Shown here one piece after another: positions 1 through 6,214 of a stretch of DNA of 28,397 nucleotides. Below the pieces are notes generated by a model. It ran no database searches, was not told where the DNA came from, and saw only the letters and a program-made list of their open reading frames with translations. Every line of letters starts with the position of its first letter. Position 1 is the first letter of the stretch. A program made the position numbers and the translations under genes. This stretch comes from a virus. The stretch covers positions 1 through 28,397 of the IMG/VR virus record IMGVR_UViG_3300006162_000043. One strand, given 5' to 3'.

Positions 1-174
1 GACAGTATCTACCAACAAGCACCATATCAACCTATCACTAAGGAAGAATATGATAAGTGGTTGGCTAGAACACCTAAGGTAGATTGGAGTAAGTTTAATG
101 TGAATGAATACCAAGACAACACCACAGGTTCACAAACCATGGCATGTTCTGGTAATTCGTGTGAATTGATTTGA
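1..174 (+). CDS. Ribonucleotide reductase large subunit, C-terminal end (partial)
   Basis: An open frame enters from the left edge and stops at 172-174, giving the last 57 residues. The end of the protein reads ACSGNSCELI, a C-x4-C pair two residues before a short hydrophobic tail. A mobile C-terminal tail with two redox cysteines re-reduces the active site of class I and class II ribonucleotide reductases (E. coli NrdA ends with CESGACKI). The segment PITKEEYDKW before it also fits such a tail. Class I or class II cannot be decided from this fragment. The dCMP deaminase at 3650 supports a nucleotide-supply role. The only direct evidence is the tail motif. Confidence 0.6.
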   Translation, partial: DSIYQQAPYQPITKEEYDKWLARTPKVDWSKFNVNEYQDNTTGSQTMACSGNSCELI

Positions 175-213
175 CAGTAATTCTGGTGCCTGCTATGGTG
201 GACACCATTCTGC

Positions 214-259
214 GTCTGTAAACCCATACATTAAGCACATAGCGTCTGGGTTTACAGAC
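214..259 (+). promoter_or_regulatory. 13-bp perfect inverted repeat upstream of gene 44
   Basis: Positions 214-226 (gtctgtaaaccca) are exactly complementary to 247-259, with a 20-nt loop. No U-run follows, so it is not a standard intrinsic terminator. It ends about 10 nt before the GGAGG ribosome binding site of the clamp-loader gene. It may be an mRNA stability or translation-control hairpin, or a weak terminator after the reductase gene. The function is not known. Confidence 0.6.
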
Positions 260-278
260 AATTTATCATGGAGGTATT

Positions 279-1220
279 ATGAGTGACAATGAACAACTTC
301 TCTGGGTTGAGAAGTATCGTCCTACCCGTGTATCCGATTGTATTCTTCCTGATGCACTCAAGACAACATTCCAGGAGTATGTCAACAAGAAGGAGATTCC
401 CAACCTCCTTCTTTCTGGCTCCGCCGGCGTGGGCAAGACAACCATCGCCAAGGCACTATGCAATGAAGTCGGCTGCGATTTCATTGTAATCAACGGATCT
501 GACGAATCTGGAATCGACGTTCTCCGTAACAAGATCAAGAGTTACGCATCATCCGTCAGTCTTGCTGGTGGTCGCAAGGTCATCATCATTGACGAAGCCG
601 ACTACCTGAATCCCAACTCCACTCAGCCAGCCCTTCGCGGAGCCATCGAGGAATTCGCATCCAACTGCTCGTTCATCTTCACCTGCAACTTCAAGAATCG
701 AATCATCGATCCTATCCATTCGCGTTGCACCGTGATCGATTTCAAGATCAACGGATCCAAGGCGAAGATGGCATCCGCATTCTTCAAGCGTGTCGAATGG
801 ATCCTCAACAAAGAAGCGGTTACATATGACAAGGAAGTAGTGGCAGCAGTTATCACCAAGCACTTCCCTGACAATCGCCGCATCCTCAACGAACTTCAGC
901 GATACGCCGTTTCAGGATCAATCGACAAGGGAATCCTTGCACAAGTCTCTGATATTCAGATCAAGGAATTGATTCAAGGTCTGAAGGAGAAGGACTTCAC
1001 CTCGGCTCGTAAGTGGTGCACCAACAACCTTGATAATGATCCCGTTCGAATCTACAGAAAACTCTATGATTCAATGAACGAACATCTGAAGCCCAATTCG
1101 ATTCCTCAGATGGTCCTGATCCTCGCCAGGTATCAGTATCAGGCAGCCTTCGTTGCCGATCAAGAAATCAACTTGGTTGCCTGCCTCACAGAGATTATGG
1201 TGGAATGTGAGTTCGTATAA
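279..1220 (+). CDS. 44: Clamp loader large subunit gp44 (AAA+ ATPase)
   Basis: This is the 313-residue ATPase subunit of the phage sliding-clamp loader. With gp62 it opens the gp45 clamp and loads it at primer-template junctions. Visible motifs are Walker A GSAGVGKT (about 47-54), Walker B VIIIDEAD (about 101-108) and the AAA+ SRC box (148-150). The N-terminus LLWVEKYRPTRVSDC is typical of clamp-loader ATPases. The length matches T4 gp44 (about 319 aa). The start ATG has GGAGG about 6 nt upstream. The stop overlaps the next start by one base (TAATG), which indicates translational coupling to gp62, as in T4. Confidence 0.97.
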   Translation: MSDNEQLLWVEKYRPTRVSDCILPDALKTTFQEYVNKKEIPNLLLSGSAGVGKTTIAKALCNEVGCDFIVINGSDESGIDVLRNKIKSYASSVSLAGGRKVIIIDEADYLNPNSTQPALRGAIEEFASNCSFIFTCNFKNRIIDPIHSRCTVIDFKINGSKAKMASAFFKRVEWILNKEAVTYDKEVVAAVITKHFPDNRRILNELQRYAVSGSIDKGILAQVSDIQIKELIQGLKEKDFTSARKWCTNNLDNDPVRIYRKLYDSMNEHLKPNSIPQMVLILARYQYQAAFVADQEINLVACLTEIMVECEFV

Positions 1221-1615
1221 TGGCGGACCTATTCAAAGAAGTCATTCCGTCCATCATGCAATCCAAGAAGGACGTATTGAGGGACGAGGTTGACGAGAAG
1301 GAATATCAGCCTTTCCTTGTCAACCGTGCCTTGTCCTATCATGTGGATTGCGTATTGTACGCGAATCAGATGAACCTGTGCCCCCAGGTCGATAAGAGAC
1401 TACAATACCAGTATCTTCTCAACACAATCCGTCCAATGAAACGGAAGTTTCAACCATGGCAGAAAGCCAAGGCATTGAAAGATTTGGATAGCGTAAAGAT
1501 GTATTTCGGTTACTCAGATCAAAAAGCCAAAGAAGCGATGAGGATTCTTTCCCAGGAACAAATAGATGAGATTGTTCGGTCGACTAACACTGGAGGAATG
1601 AAAAAGAGACCTTGA
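1220..1615 (+). CDS. 62: Clamp loader small subunit gp62
   Basis: This 131-residue protein starts inside the stop codon of gene 44. It contains EYQPFLVNRALSYHVDCVLYANQMN and later RKFQPWQKAKALKDLDSVKMYFGYS (described here as two conserved blocks at about 29-53 and 75-98), which are typical of the gp62 family. gp62 is the single non-ATPase subunit of the 4:1 gp44/gp62 clamp loader. T4 gp62 is longer (about 187 aa), so this is a compact version, as seen in distant T4 relatives. The order 44-62 is conserved in the superfamily. In T4 regA follows directly; here an HNH gene intervenes. Confidence 0.93.
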   Translation: MADLFKEVIPSIMQSKKDVLRDEVDEKEYQPFLVNRALSYHVDCVLYANQMNLCPQVDKRLQYQYLLNTIRPMKRKFQPWQKAKALKDLDSVKMYFGYSDQKAKEAMRILSQEQIDEIVRSTNTGGMKKRP

Positions 1616-1622
1616 AATGATT

Positions 1623-1640
1623 TTCCTTATAAATAAGGAA
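1623..1640 (+). promoter_or_regulatory. T4-type late promoter box inside a perfect hairpin
   Basis: TATAAATA, the T4 late-promoter consensus recognised by gp55-RNA polymerase, lies at 1628-1635. It is enclosed by a 7-bp perfect inverted repeat (ttcctta 1623-1629 with taaggaa 1634-1640, loop taaa). Late initiation would start near 1641, about 20 nt before the HNH gene at 1661. T4 I-TevI has a comparable arrangement, where a hairpin limits early translation and a late promoter allows late expression. The parallel is inferred. Confidence 0.6.
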
Positions 1641-1660
1641 GTATATATCAAGGAACTATT

Positions 1661-2254
1661 ATGTGTAACATGATAAAGAAAAATCAATATCCAGATAAGT
1701 CAGAGTTCGAATCATTATATGCCAAAATGTCGCAGATTGAATTGGCAAAATATTATCAGTGTAACAAAAAAAGAATTCATAAATGGATATTACATTTTGG
1801 ACTCGAACTAAGAACTCCGGGAGGAGGTAACAATAGGAAATATTCACTGAACAAGGACGTATTACAAGAACTTGTTGAGAAGCATTATACAAACGAGGAT
1901 ATCATCAAAATTCTTGGTATAAGAGGAAAATCATCACTCAATAAATGGCTCAAGAAGTATGGAATAAAAAGAGTATATAATAAAACTGAATACCAAAAAT
2001 ACAAAAGGAGAGTCAGGTATCTGACAGAATCGGAATATTCTAAATACCATGTGGAAATCAATCCAAAAAATCACCCACGAACTTTATGCGGTGTTGATGG
2101 TGGATATCAGTTGGATCACATAATGGGAGTTTTTGAATGTTTTTATGGAGGAATTTCTGCTGAAAAGTGCGCTTCCAAAGATAACCTACAAATGTTGCCC
2201 TGGTCTGTGAACCTCAAAAAGAGGGTGTATTCAAAATATAATAATAAGGAATGA
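1661..2254 (+). CDS. Free-standing HNH homing endonuclease
   Basis: A 197-residue protein, clearly more AT-rich than its neighbours. The C-terminal half carries an HNH-type nuclease signature: DH at 152-153 (YQLDHIMGVFECFYGG), then N175 in DNLQMLPWSVN and KK at 186-187. The N-terminal half has two helix-turn-helix-like stretches (about 24-48 and 75-102), probably DNA-recognition modules. SD AAGGA precedes the ATG by about 6 nt. The stop overlaps the ATG triplets at the start of regA. Insertion between 62 and regA, adjacent in T4, together with the foreign base composition, fits a mobile homing gene. Its target would be the uninterrupted 62-regA junction (inference). Confidence 0.85.
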   Translation: MCNMIKKNQYPDKSEFESLYAKMSQIELAKYYQCNKKRIHKWILHFGLELRTPGGGNNRKYSLNKDVLQELVEKHYTNEDIIKILGIRGKSSLNKWLKKYGIKRVYNKTEYQKYKRRVRYLTESEYSKYHVEINPKNHPRTLCGVDGGYQLDHIMGVFECFYGGISAEKCASKDNLQMLPWSVNLKKRVYSKYNNKE

Positions 2255-2256
2255 TG

Positions 2257-2664
2257 ATGGATAACCGATTTGAACTTGATGTTGAGGTAACATTGGTTAC
2301 CAAGGATGACTTCCTGAAGATCAAGGAAACTCTCACCCGCGTAGGTGTAGCATCCAAGAAAGAGAAAGTCCTATACCAATCCTGCCATATCCTCCACAAG
2401 CAAGGTCGCTATTTCATCGTCCACTTCAAACAATTGTTCGCCCTTGATGGTAAGCCAACCAATATTACCGAAAATGACCTTGCCCGCCGAAACACCATCG
2501 CTATACTCCTTGAGGACTGGGGCTTGCTGAAACTGGTCCATCCCGAAAAGATTGAACAACTTCAGGTAAGTTTGTCTCAGATCAAGATCCTGGGTTACAA
2601 GGAAAAAGAGGATTGGATGTTAGAGAGCAAGTATACCATTGGTAAGAAACTGAAGAAAGATTGA
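2257..2664 (+). CDS. regA: RegA translational repressor
   Basis: RegA binds the initiation regions of many early phage mRNAs and blocks ribosome binding; in T4 it also represses gene 44 and itself. The stretch ETLTRVGVASKKEKVLYQSC with HILHKQGRYFIVHFK after it is almost the same as T4 RegA, and the later LLEDWGLLKLV and KYTIGKK also match. Three in-frame ATGs lie in tandem (2251, 2254, 2257). The SD AAGGA ends at 2250, so only the third has normal spacing (6 nt), giving 135 residues. The first two ATGs overlap the stop of the HNH gene. Confidence 0.95.
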   Translation: MDNRFELDVEVTLVTKDDFLKIKETLTRVGVASKKEKVLYQSCHILHKQGRYFIVHFKQLFALDGKPTNITENDLARRNTIAILLEDWGLLKLVHPEKIEQLQVSLSQIKILGYKEKEDWMLESKYTIGKKLKKD

Positions 2665-2689
2665 CACTAAGTATAAGTTGTGTCATAAT
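2661..2689 (+). promoter_or_regulatory. Sigma70-like promoter TTGACA-17-CATAAT
   Basis: A perfect -35 hexamer at 2661-2666 overlaps the regA stop codon, and CATAAT lies at 2684-2689 with a 17-bp spacer. Initiation would fall near 2696. This makes it the likely early promoter for the small ORF, tRNA-Arg and lipoprotein genes downstream. Confidence 0.65.
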
Positions 2690-2738
2690 CAATACTATGA
2701 ATAATTTGAAGAGATACCCCCAAAAAGAGAAGCCTGTC

Positions 2739-2906
2739 ATGCTGAAGGTGCGCAACCGCATCAATCATGATGACGTGTTCTATACACTTTCGACTTGGGA
2801 TGCCCGTGAGATTGACGGAGTATTTTTCGTGCCTGTCATCAAGAAGCCTGGCATCCGTGAAATTCCGCGCCTCATGCGCAAAGACATTCTCGAATATATA
2901 AAGTAA
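2739..2906 (+). CDS. Small hypothetical protein (55 aa)
   Basis: The ORF reads MLKVRNRINHDDVFYTLSTW and continues through VFFVPVIKKPGIREIPRLMR. I do not recognise a family. It is a small, mixed-charge soluble protein without signal peptide or membrane segment. I chose the ATG at 2739 because the upstream sigma70-like promoter would start transcription at about 2696, and a purine-rich stretch (aaagagaag) sits about 7 nt before it. An in-frame ATG at 2697 would add 14 residues but lacks a ribosome binding site and would be nearly leaderless. Confidence 0.6.
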   Translation: MLKVRNRINHDDVFYTLSTWDAREIDGVFFVPVIKKPGIREIPRLMRKDILEYIK

Positions 2907-2916
2907 CAACAGATAC

Positions 2917-2988
2917 ACGTCCGCCGATGGCCCGGCGCCGAGTTTCCTAAACTTGGCCGCGAAGGTTCGATTCCTTCCGGACGTACCA
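2917..2988 (+). tRNA. tRNA-Arg(CCT)
   Basis: The acceptor acgtccg/cggacgt pairs perfectly, CCA is encoded, and the T arm is perfect (gaagg-ttcgatt-ccttc). The anticodon arm is cgagt-ttcctaa-acttg, giving anticodon CCT. The D arm is poor (about 2 bp) and position 8 is C instead of U, so the gene is somewhat degenerate. It stands alone, far from the main tRNA block, and its CCA directly precedes the GGAG of the lipoprotein gene. Confidence 0.72.
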
Positions 2989-2998
2989 TGGAGACATT

Positions 2999-3388
2999 AT
3001 GAAAAAACTTGCGTTTGCTTTATTGTTTACACTTGGAGGATGTTCCACTCTGGGTGATATCTGGAACCCACCCAAGTTCGACAATCAGGAATATGCAGCG
3101 ATTGTGACCTTGCGCCAAGCCGTTCAACACAAGGAAATGTGCGCAGCCGAAGAACAAGCCGGCTTCGCCAAACTTCTCATGTTCAAGTTCGAATGGCTCC
3201 AAGAATACTCCGAATTCACTTCGCACAATTCGGACGTATACAAGATTTCCACGACCATGAAGCAGGAGTCCGAGGCACTTCTTTCCCGTGCTGAAACGAA
3301 TCCGAGTGAAATGTATTGTGAGGGCAAACTGAAGGTCATGGAACAACAACTAATCATTCTCCAAAAAGCCGTTGCGACAAAGGGATAA
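2999..3388 (+). CDS. Small predicted lipoprotein
   Basis: The 129-residue product begins MKKLAFALLFTLGGC: a basic N-region, a hydrophobic core and a lipobox LGGC with Cys15 as the predicted lipidated residue. Maturation would leave a 115-residue periplasmic protein with further cysteines at about 48 and 107 and a helical, charged C-terminal half. Phage lipoproteins often act in superinfection exclusion or as spanin outer-membrane components, but no family signature is visible. The SD GGAG overlaps the end of tRNA-Arg. The stop is followed at once by the next gene. Confidence 0.75.
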   Translation: MKKLAFALLFTLGGCSTLGDIWNPPKFDNQEYAAIVTLRQAVQHKEMCAAEEQAGFAKLLMFKFEWLQEYSEFTSHNSDVYKISTTMKQESEALLSRAETNPSEMYCEGKLKVMEQQLIILQKAVATKG

Positions 3389-3389
3389 C

Positions 3390-3647
3390 ATGAACGTACT
3401 CCAAGAAATCAACACGCTGGACGGAAACAATGATCCTGTCATCGCTGATACCGTAAAGCAGTCGAATGAATTCCTTGCCCAATTCAAGGCAGGTCAACTC
3501 ACTGAGGATGAATATCGTGACCTCATGCGTGACCTGAAGAATACATTCGATATCAATTCACTTGCTTCCGACCTTGCGTTGAAGAATCAACTTGGTGCTT
3601 TGCTTGACCAAGCCATTCTGCTAGGTCAAAACCTGTTGACACTGTAA
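3390..3647 (+). CDS. Hypothetical protein (85 aa)
   Basis: The protein starts MNVLQEINTLDGNNDPVIAD and looks mostly alpha-helical; the end (LKNQLGALLDQAILLGQNLL) is amphipathic. A start at 3372 is possible, but the ATG at 3390 has AAGGGA about 5 nt upstream and lies immediately after the lipoprotein stop, so the two genes are probably co-translated. No family is recognised. Confidence 0.7.
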   Translation: MNVLQEINTLDGNNDPVIADTVKQSNEFLAQFKAGQLTEDEYRDLMRDLKNTFDINSLASDLALKNQLGALLDQAILLGQNLLTL

Positions 3648-3649
3648 TC

Positions 3650-4096
3650 ATGAGAATGTCCTGGGATGAGCATTACCTGGTGTTGGCGAAGCAGATGGCT
3701 TCAAGGTCCAAAGATCCAAGCACACAGACTGGTGCTGTTATCGTTGGGCCAGACAAGCGTGTAGTTTCAATGGGCTTCAATGGATTCCCATCCAAGATGC
3801 CCGACAATCCAGAATACTATGCCAACCGAGAAGAAAAGTATTCACGCATCGTTCATTGTGAAATGAATGCGCTGTTATTTGCAGGGAAGAGTGTCGAGGG
3901 ATGCACGTTGTATACATGGCCTTTCATATCATGTGACCGTTGCATGGTTCATATGATTCAAGCCGGCATCACCCGATTTGTAGCACCAGCACCTACCGCC
4001 GAACAGTTGACAAGATGGGGTCCAGCATTTGAAAGAACACGTAGATACGCTGCGGAATGCGGTGTAGAACTCGTGGAACTGGAAATTTCGTTGTAA
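3650..4096 (+). CDS. cd: dCMP deaminase
   Basis: This enzyme converts dCMP to dUMP, the substrate for thymidylate synthesis during phage DNA replication. The zinc and catalytic signature is clear: HCEMNALL with His69 and the proton-shuttling Glu71, followed by PFISCDRC with Cys95 and Cys98. The 148-residue length is in the usual range for bacterial dCMP/ComE-type deaminases, and the N-terminus MSWDEHYLVLAKQMASRSKD is typical. A start at the second ATG (3656) is possible. The gene follows the previous stop by 2 nt. It fits with the ribonucleotide reductase fragment at the left edge. Confidence 0.94.
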   Translation: MRMSWDEHYLVLAKQMASRSKDPSTQTGAVIVGPDKRVVSMGFNGFPSKMPDNPEYYANREEKYSRIVHCEMNALLFAGKSVEGCTLYTWPFISCDRCMVHMIQAGITRFVAPAPTAEQLTRWGPAFERTRRYAAECGVELVELEISL

Positions 4097-4171
4097 ATCA
4101 ACGAATTATACACGAATATCGTCCATCCTAAATAAAAGAGGGGTAGCAAACGAACCAAGGGGGAGGACCCT

Positions 4172-4627
4172 ATGGAAATAAAGGTAGCCAATTGTAAGGA
4201 TAAACGGCTTGAGAATCTATCTCGTAATGCATTGAAGTATTTCACCAAAGAACTAATAACCAACACCAGAATCAGAAACAACTGCTCCGTCACCCTAGAT
4301 TACACGAAGGATGTCCGAGAAGAAGGATTGTATGATGGAGATTGCGGCATCGTCTCCTGCAACACCCGTAAGAAGCCACGCAAGTTTTTCATCCGTGTGT
4401 ATCCATATGCCCGCGTCAACGACCTTCATTACCTGGGCGTTATTGCACACGAAACTGTCCACATGAAGCAATTCGCGTATGACGAACTGGACGACGACCT
4501 GACTCGCTGGAAGAGCCGCAAGGTCAATATTGAACGTGTCAGATATGAAGATTGTCCGTGGGAAATTGAGGCCAACCGCCTCCAGGATGAACTGGTAGTC
4601 GCATTCCTGAATTCCCTGAACGAATAA
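4172..4627 (+). CDS. HExxH metallopeptidase-like phage protein
   Basis: A 151-residue protein with GVIAHETVHMKQF: the HETVH zinc motif at 93-97 and acidic candidates downstream (PWEIEANRLQDE, Glu131/Glu133) for a third ligand. This pattern is seen in small zincin-like proteins common in T4-like phages, often called putative metallopeptidases. The substrate is unknown. The SD is GGGGGAGG before the ATG. It is the last protein gene before a long noncoding stretch. The 75 nt before it hold only a weak late-promoter-like CCTAAATA (4127-4134). Confidence 0.75.
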   Translation: MEIKVANCKDKRLENLSRNALKYFTKELITNTRIRNNCSVTLDYTKDVREEGLYDGDCGIVSCNTRKKPRKFFIRVYPYARVNDLHYLGVIAHETVHMKQFAYDELDDDLTRWKSRKVNIERVRYEDCPWEIEANRLQDELVVAFLNSLNE

Positions 4628-4691
4628 GTCATTGATCCATAAAAGAAAAATACACTTTTCGGTAAAGTTACAAATTGTTACACTTTAGGTC

Positions 4692-4719
4692 TTGACCTTC
4701 TCCGGCAGACCTGTATTAT
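4692..4719 (+). promoter_or_regulatory. Sigma70-like promoter TTGACC-16-TATTAT for the large RNA
   Basis: The -35 TTGACC is at 4692-4697 and the -10 TATTAT at 4714-4719, with a 16-bp spacer. The expected start at about 4725 coincides with the first base of the long terminal helix of the downstream RNA. A second TATTAT occurs at 4753-4758 and a TATAAT at 4914-4919 inside the RNA; either could be a secondary start. Confidence 0.6.
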
Positions 4720-4724
4720 GTGCG

Positions 4725-5396
4725 TTGTCGGTTGCTCTAAAGAACTGACCTGTATTATAGGTGTCAATAAGGATGCATTTCGTGGGTGGCGCCACCTTCG
4801 ACCGCACGCTGGCTGGAAACCAGCAATCCGAATAGACCGCCTCTTCCAGGAGGAATCAGGGATGATGCCGTTACCGGCCCCTGGCAGGTCAGGTCTTTAG
4901 AGCAACTGGCTCATATAATGAGGGGTCTTTGGAGATAGATATGCGATGTAGCTAATTGACTATGATGAATAAATTAGATTAGTGTAGGAGTATCGGTTCA
5001 TGCCCTATGATCTTGGACGTATGTGCCATGCAGGCAAATGAACTGACAGCCTCCAAAAGATATAGAGTAGTTTTGGTATAGTGTTACGGGTTTCGGTGGG
5101 TTGGCCTGATAGAGCAGTATCAACCCACCACAAAATTTCACGGTAATCATGAAAAAAGTGGTTGCCAAGGTGTCAAAACGCATATATAGTGGATGAACGT
5201 AATTTCAACGCACAAGGATATACAGGTACTCAAAATGTTTTCGATACATAAACCCGCCACAATTAGTCTGCCATCGGAGTATCGCCAATCAGGCGATATG
5301 AATTGGCTCACCACGGGGGTTAGTGTCTAACAGATAGTACCACACCAACACAAGACACCAAACCCCCGAAATCGAAAGAAATCGGGGGTTTTGTTT
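4725..5396 (+). ncRNA. Candidate large structured noncoding RNA (about 670 nt)
   Basis: No protein gene can be supported here. The 5' domain is closed by a long helix: 4731-4752 pairs with 4885-4906 (one A-G mismatch) and extends through wobbles to 4727/4910, about 26 bp. Inside it lie a palindrome at 4785-4796, gctgg-aaa-ccagc at 4812-4824, cctc/gagg at 4840-4853, and caggg/ccctg (4857-4861/4879-4883) enclosing gccg-ttac-cggc. Further 3' are gttcat/atgaac (about 4996-5043), ccaaaa/ttttgg (5053-5058/5071-5076), ggtgggttg/caacccacc (5095-5103/5121-5129) and tatcgcc/ggcgata (5280-5286/5292-5298). A strong intrinsic terminator ends it. Size, ornateness and position beside phage tRNAs recall GOLLD and ROOL RNAs. 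Identity with either is not shown. Confidence 0.7.
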
Positions 5397-5397
5397 T
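5361..5397 (+). terminator. Intrinsic terminator of the large RNA
   Basis: The stem aacccccga (5361-5369) / tcgggggtt (5382-5390) is perfect, 9 bp, with a 12-nt A-rich loop. It is followed by a T-rich run (tttgttttt). This is the clearest rho-independent terminator in the window, and it separates the large RNA from the tRNA block. Confidence 0.9.
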
Positions 5398-5410
5398 TGT
5401 AGGGTTGTAT

Positions 5411-5481
5411 CGGGAGATTCGCGGAGGCCGGCAGTGTCCGGTAAGCCCGCCCAATCTCAAACGACAGAGAATCGCGTCCCG
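5411..5481 (+). ncRNA. Structured spacer element with alternative folds
   Basis: gagatt (5414-5419) pairs with aatctc (5453-5458), and gcgg (5421-5424) with ccgc (5447-5450), around a ccgg/ccgg hairpin (5428-5441). In a competing fold cggga-gattc (5411-5420) pairs with gaatc...tcccg (5469-5481) with a 3-nt bulge. It lies between the terminator and the tRNA promoter; no ORF fits. The function is unknown. Confidence 0.4.
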
Positions 5482-5497
5482 AGTAGTAAAGATTTCG

Positions 5498-5526
5498 TTG
5501 CCATGCGGCGAAATTTGCAGTATGCT
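5498..5526 (+). promoter_or_regulatory. Sigma70-like promoter of the tRNA block
   Basis: TTGCCA (5498-5503), a 17-bp spacer and TATGCT (5521-5526). Initiation would fall near 5532, about 19 nt before the first tRNA of the array. It is the best promoter candidate between the terminator and tRNA-Gln. Confidence 0.5.
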
Positions 5527-5550
5527 CATTACACAATTTGGAGTTTTTGC

Positions 5551-5624
5551 TGCCTCATGGTGAAATGGTATCATGACGGACTTTGAATCCGCGGTTCTCC
5601 GTTCGACTCGGAGTGGGGCTGCCA
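5551..5624 (+). tRNA. tRNA-Gln(TTG)
   Basis: The anticodon loop is ctttgaa (TTG). The acceptor pairs except position 1-72 (T-T). Discriminator G and CCA are encoded, as in bacterial tRNA-Gln. The T arm ctccg-ttcgact-cggag is perfect. This is the first tRNA of the array. Confidence 0.88.
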
Positions 5625-5699
5625 TATAAATGGTTACTACCCGGTCGCGTGGGCCGACTGGGAGGGACGTGTATACGCTCCGTTAGTGACCATCTATAT
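5624..5699 (+). ncRNA. Candidate stable RNA between the two Gln tRNAs
   Basis: Positions 5624-5638 pair with 5685-5699 (15 bp with one mismatch and one G-U). Inside, cccggtc (from 5640) pairs with gactggg (5656-5662) and a second stretch contains gtatac palindrome pairing. The size (about 76 nt) and position recall the non-tRNA stable RNAs (C and D) of the T4 tRNA cluster. There is no anticodon and no CCA. Confidence 0.5.
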
Positions 5700-5709
5700 G
5701 GCGACATGT

Positions 5710-5783
5710 TGGGGTGTCGGATAATGGCAATCTGCCTGGCTCTGAACCAGGAAACGAAGGTTCGATTCCTTCCACCCCTGCCA
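5710..5783 (+). tRNA. tRNA-Gln(CTG)
   Basis: The anticodon arm cctgg-ctctgaa-ccagg is perfect (CTG). The acceptor is ggggtg/cacccc with a T-T at 1-72, discriminator G and encoded CCA. The T arm is gaagg-ttcgatt-ccttc. With Gln(TTG) it reads both glutamine codons. Confidence 0.92.
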
Positions 5784-5791
5784 AAAGATTT

Positions 5792-5883
5792 GGAAGGTGA
5801 TGCAGTGGCGTTGGTGCCGCGACCAGCCTTGAAAACTGGGTCCTGCGAAAGCGGGTGGGGTTCGACTCCTCCTCCTTCCTCCA
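5792..5883 (+). tRNA. tRNA-Ser(TGA)
   Basis: A 92-nt type II tRNA with a long variable arm (cctgcgaaagcggg). The anticodon loop cttgaaa gives TGA. The acceptor is ggaaggt/tccttcc, with position 7-66 mispaired, and CCA is encoded. The T stem has one end mismatch. Confidence 0.85.
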
Positions 5884-5892
5884 GTCCACAAA

Positions 5893-5986
5893 CTTTGGGT
5901 GGTGCCTCAGTATCGCACTGAGTACATATCTCAAAGCGTAAGACAAGACTGAAAATCTCCGAGGAGATTAGAAGTCATAGCCCACC
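5893..5986 (+). ncRNA. Candidate cloverleaf-like RNA between the Ser tRNAs
   Basis: tgggtgg (5893-5899) pairs with ccaccca at the 3' end. It encloses ctcagt-atcgc-actgag and a long arm in which gact/agtc surrounds aatctc-cgag-gagatt. It has neither anticodon loop, TTC loop nor CCA. Three stacked perfect helices in about 94 nt suggest a real RNA. Confidence 0.5.
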
Positions 5987-6028
5987 CAACGATATGGGGT
6001 GCCTGTATACGGTAAGCAGGACGAATTT

Positions 6029-6119
6029 AGAGGACGGGCAGTGCGGCAAATGCAATGACCTGCTAAGTCATAGGTTTACGAAAGTAGGCCGCTGGGTTCG
6101 ACTCCCAGGTCCTCTGCCA
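6029..6119 (+). tRNA. tRNA-Ser(GCT)
   Basis: Type II, 91 nt. The anticodon arm atgac-ctgctaa-gtcat is perfect (GCT). The acceptor agaggac/gtcctct is perfect, with discriminator G and CCA. The T arm is ctggg-ttcgact-cccag. The long variable arm fits serine. Confidence 0.92.
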
Positions 6120-6125
6120 AGTTTT

Positions 6126-6209
6126 GGAGTGTACGCCTTATGGAGGGCCTCCGCCTGTAAAGCGACAGGATGCACAGCATAGTTGGTTCGATTCCAGCAC
6201 ACTCCACCA
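6126..6209 (+). tRNA. tRNA-Tyr(GTA)
   Basis: Type II with a variable-arm hairpin atgc/gcat. The anticodon loop ctgtaaa gives GTA. The anticodon stem has only three good pairs. The acceptor ggagtgt/acactcc is perfect and CCA is encoded. Confidence 0.87.
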
Positions 6210-6214
6210 GTTTC

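Noticed and set aside
549-863. Long minus-strand open frames opposite the clamp-loader gene
   Set aside because: They lie wholly inside gene 44, which has unmistakable AAA+ motifs, and have no ribosome binding site or recognisable product.
4720-5213. Long-range helix gtgcgttg (4720-4727) with caacgcac (5206-5213)
   Set aside because: Most of the left strand lies upstream of the predicted transcription start at about 4725, so it may not be in the RNA. It would matter only if transcription starts earlier.
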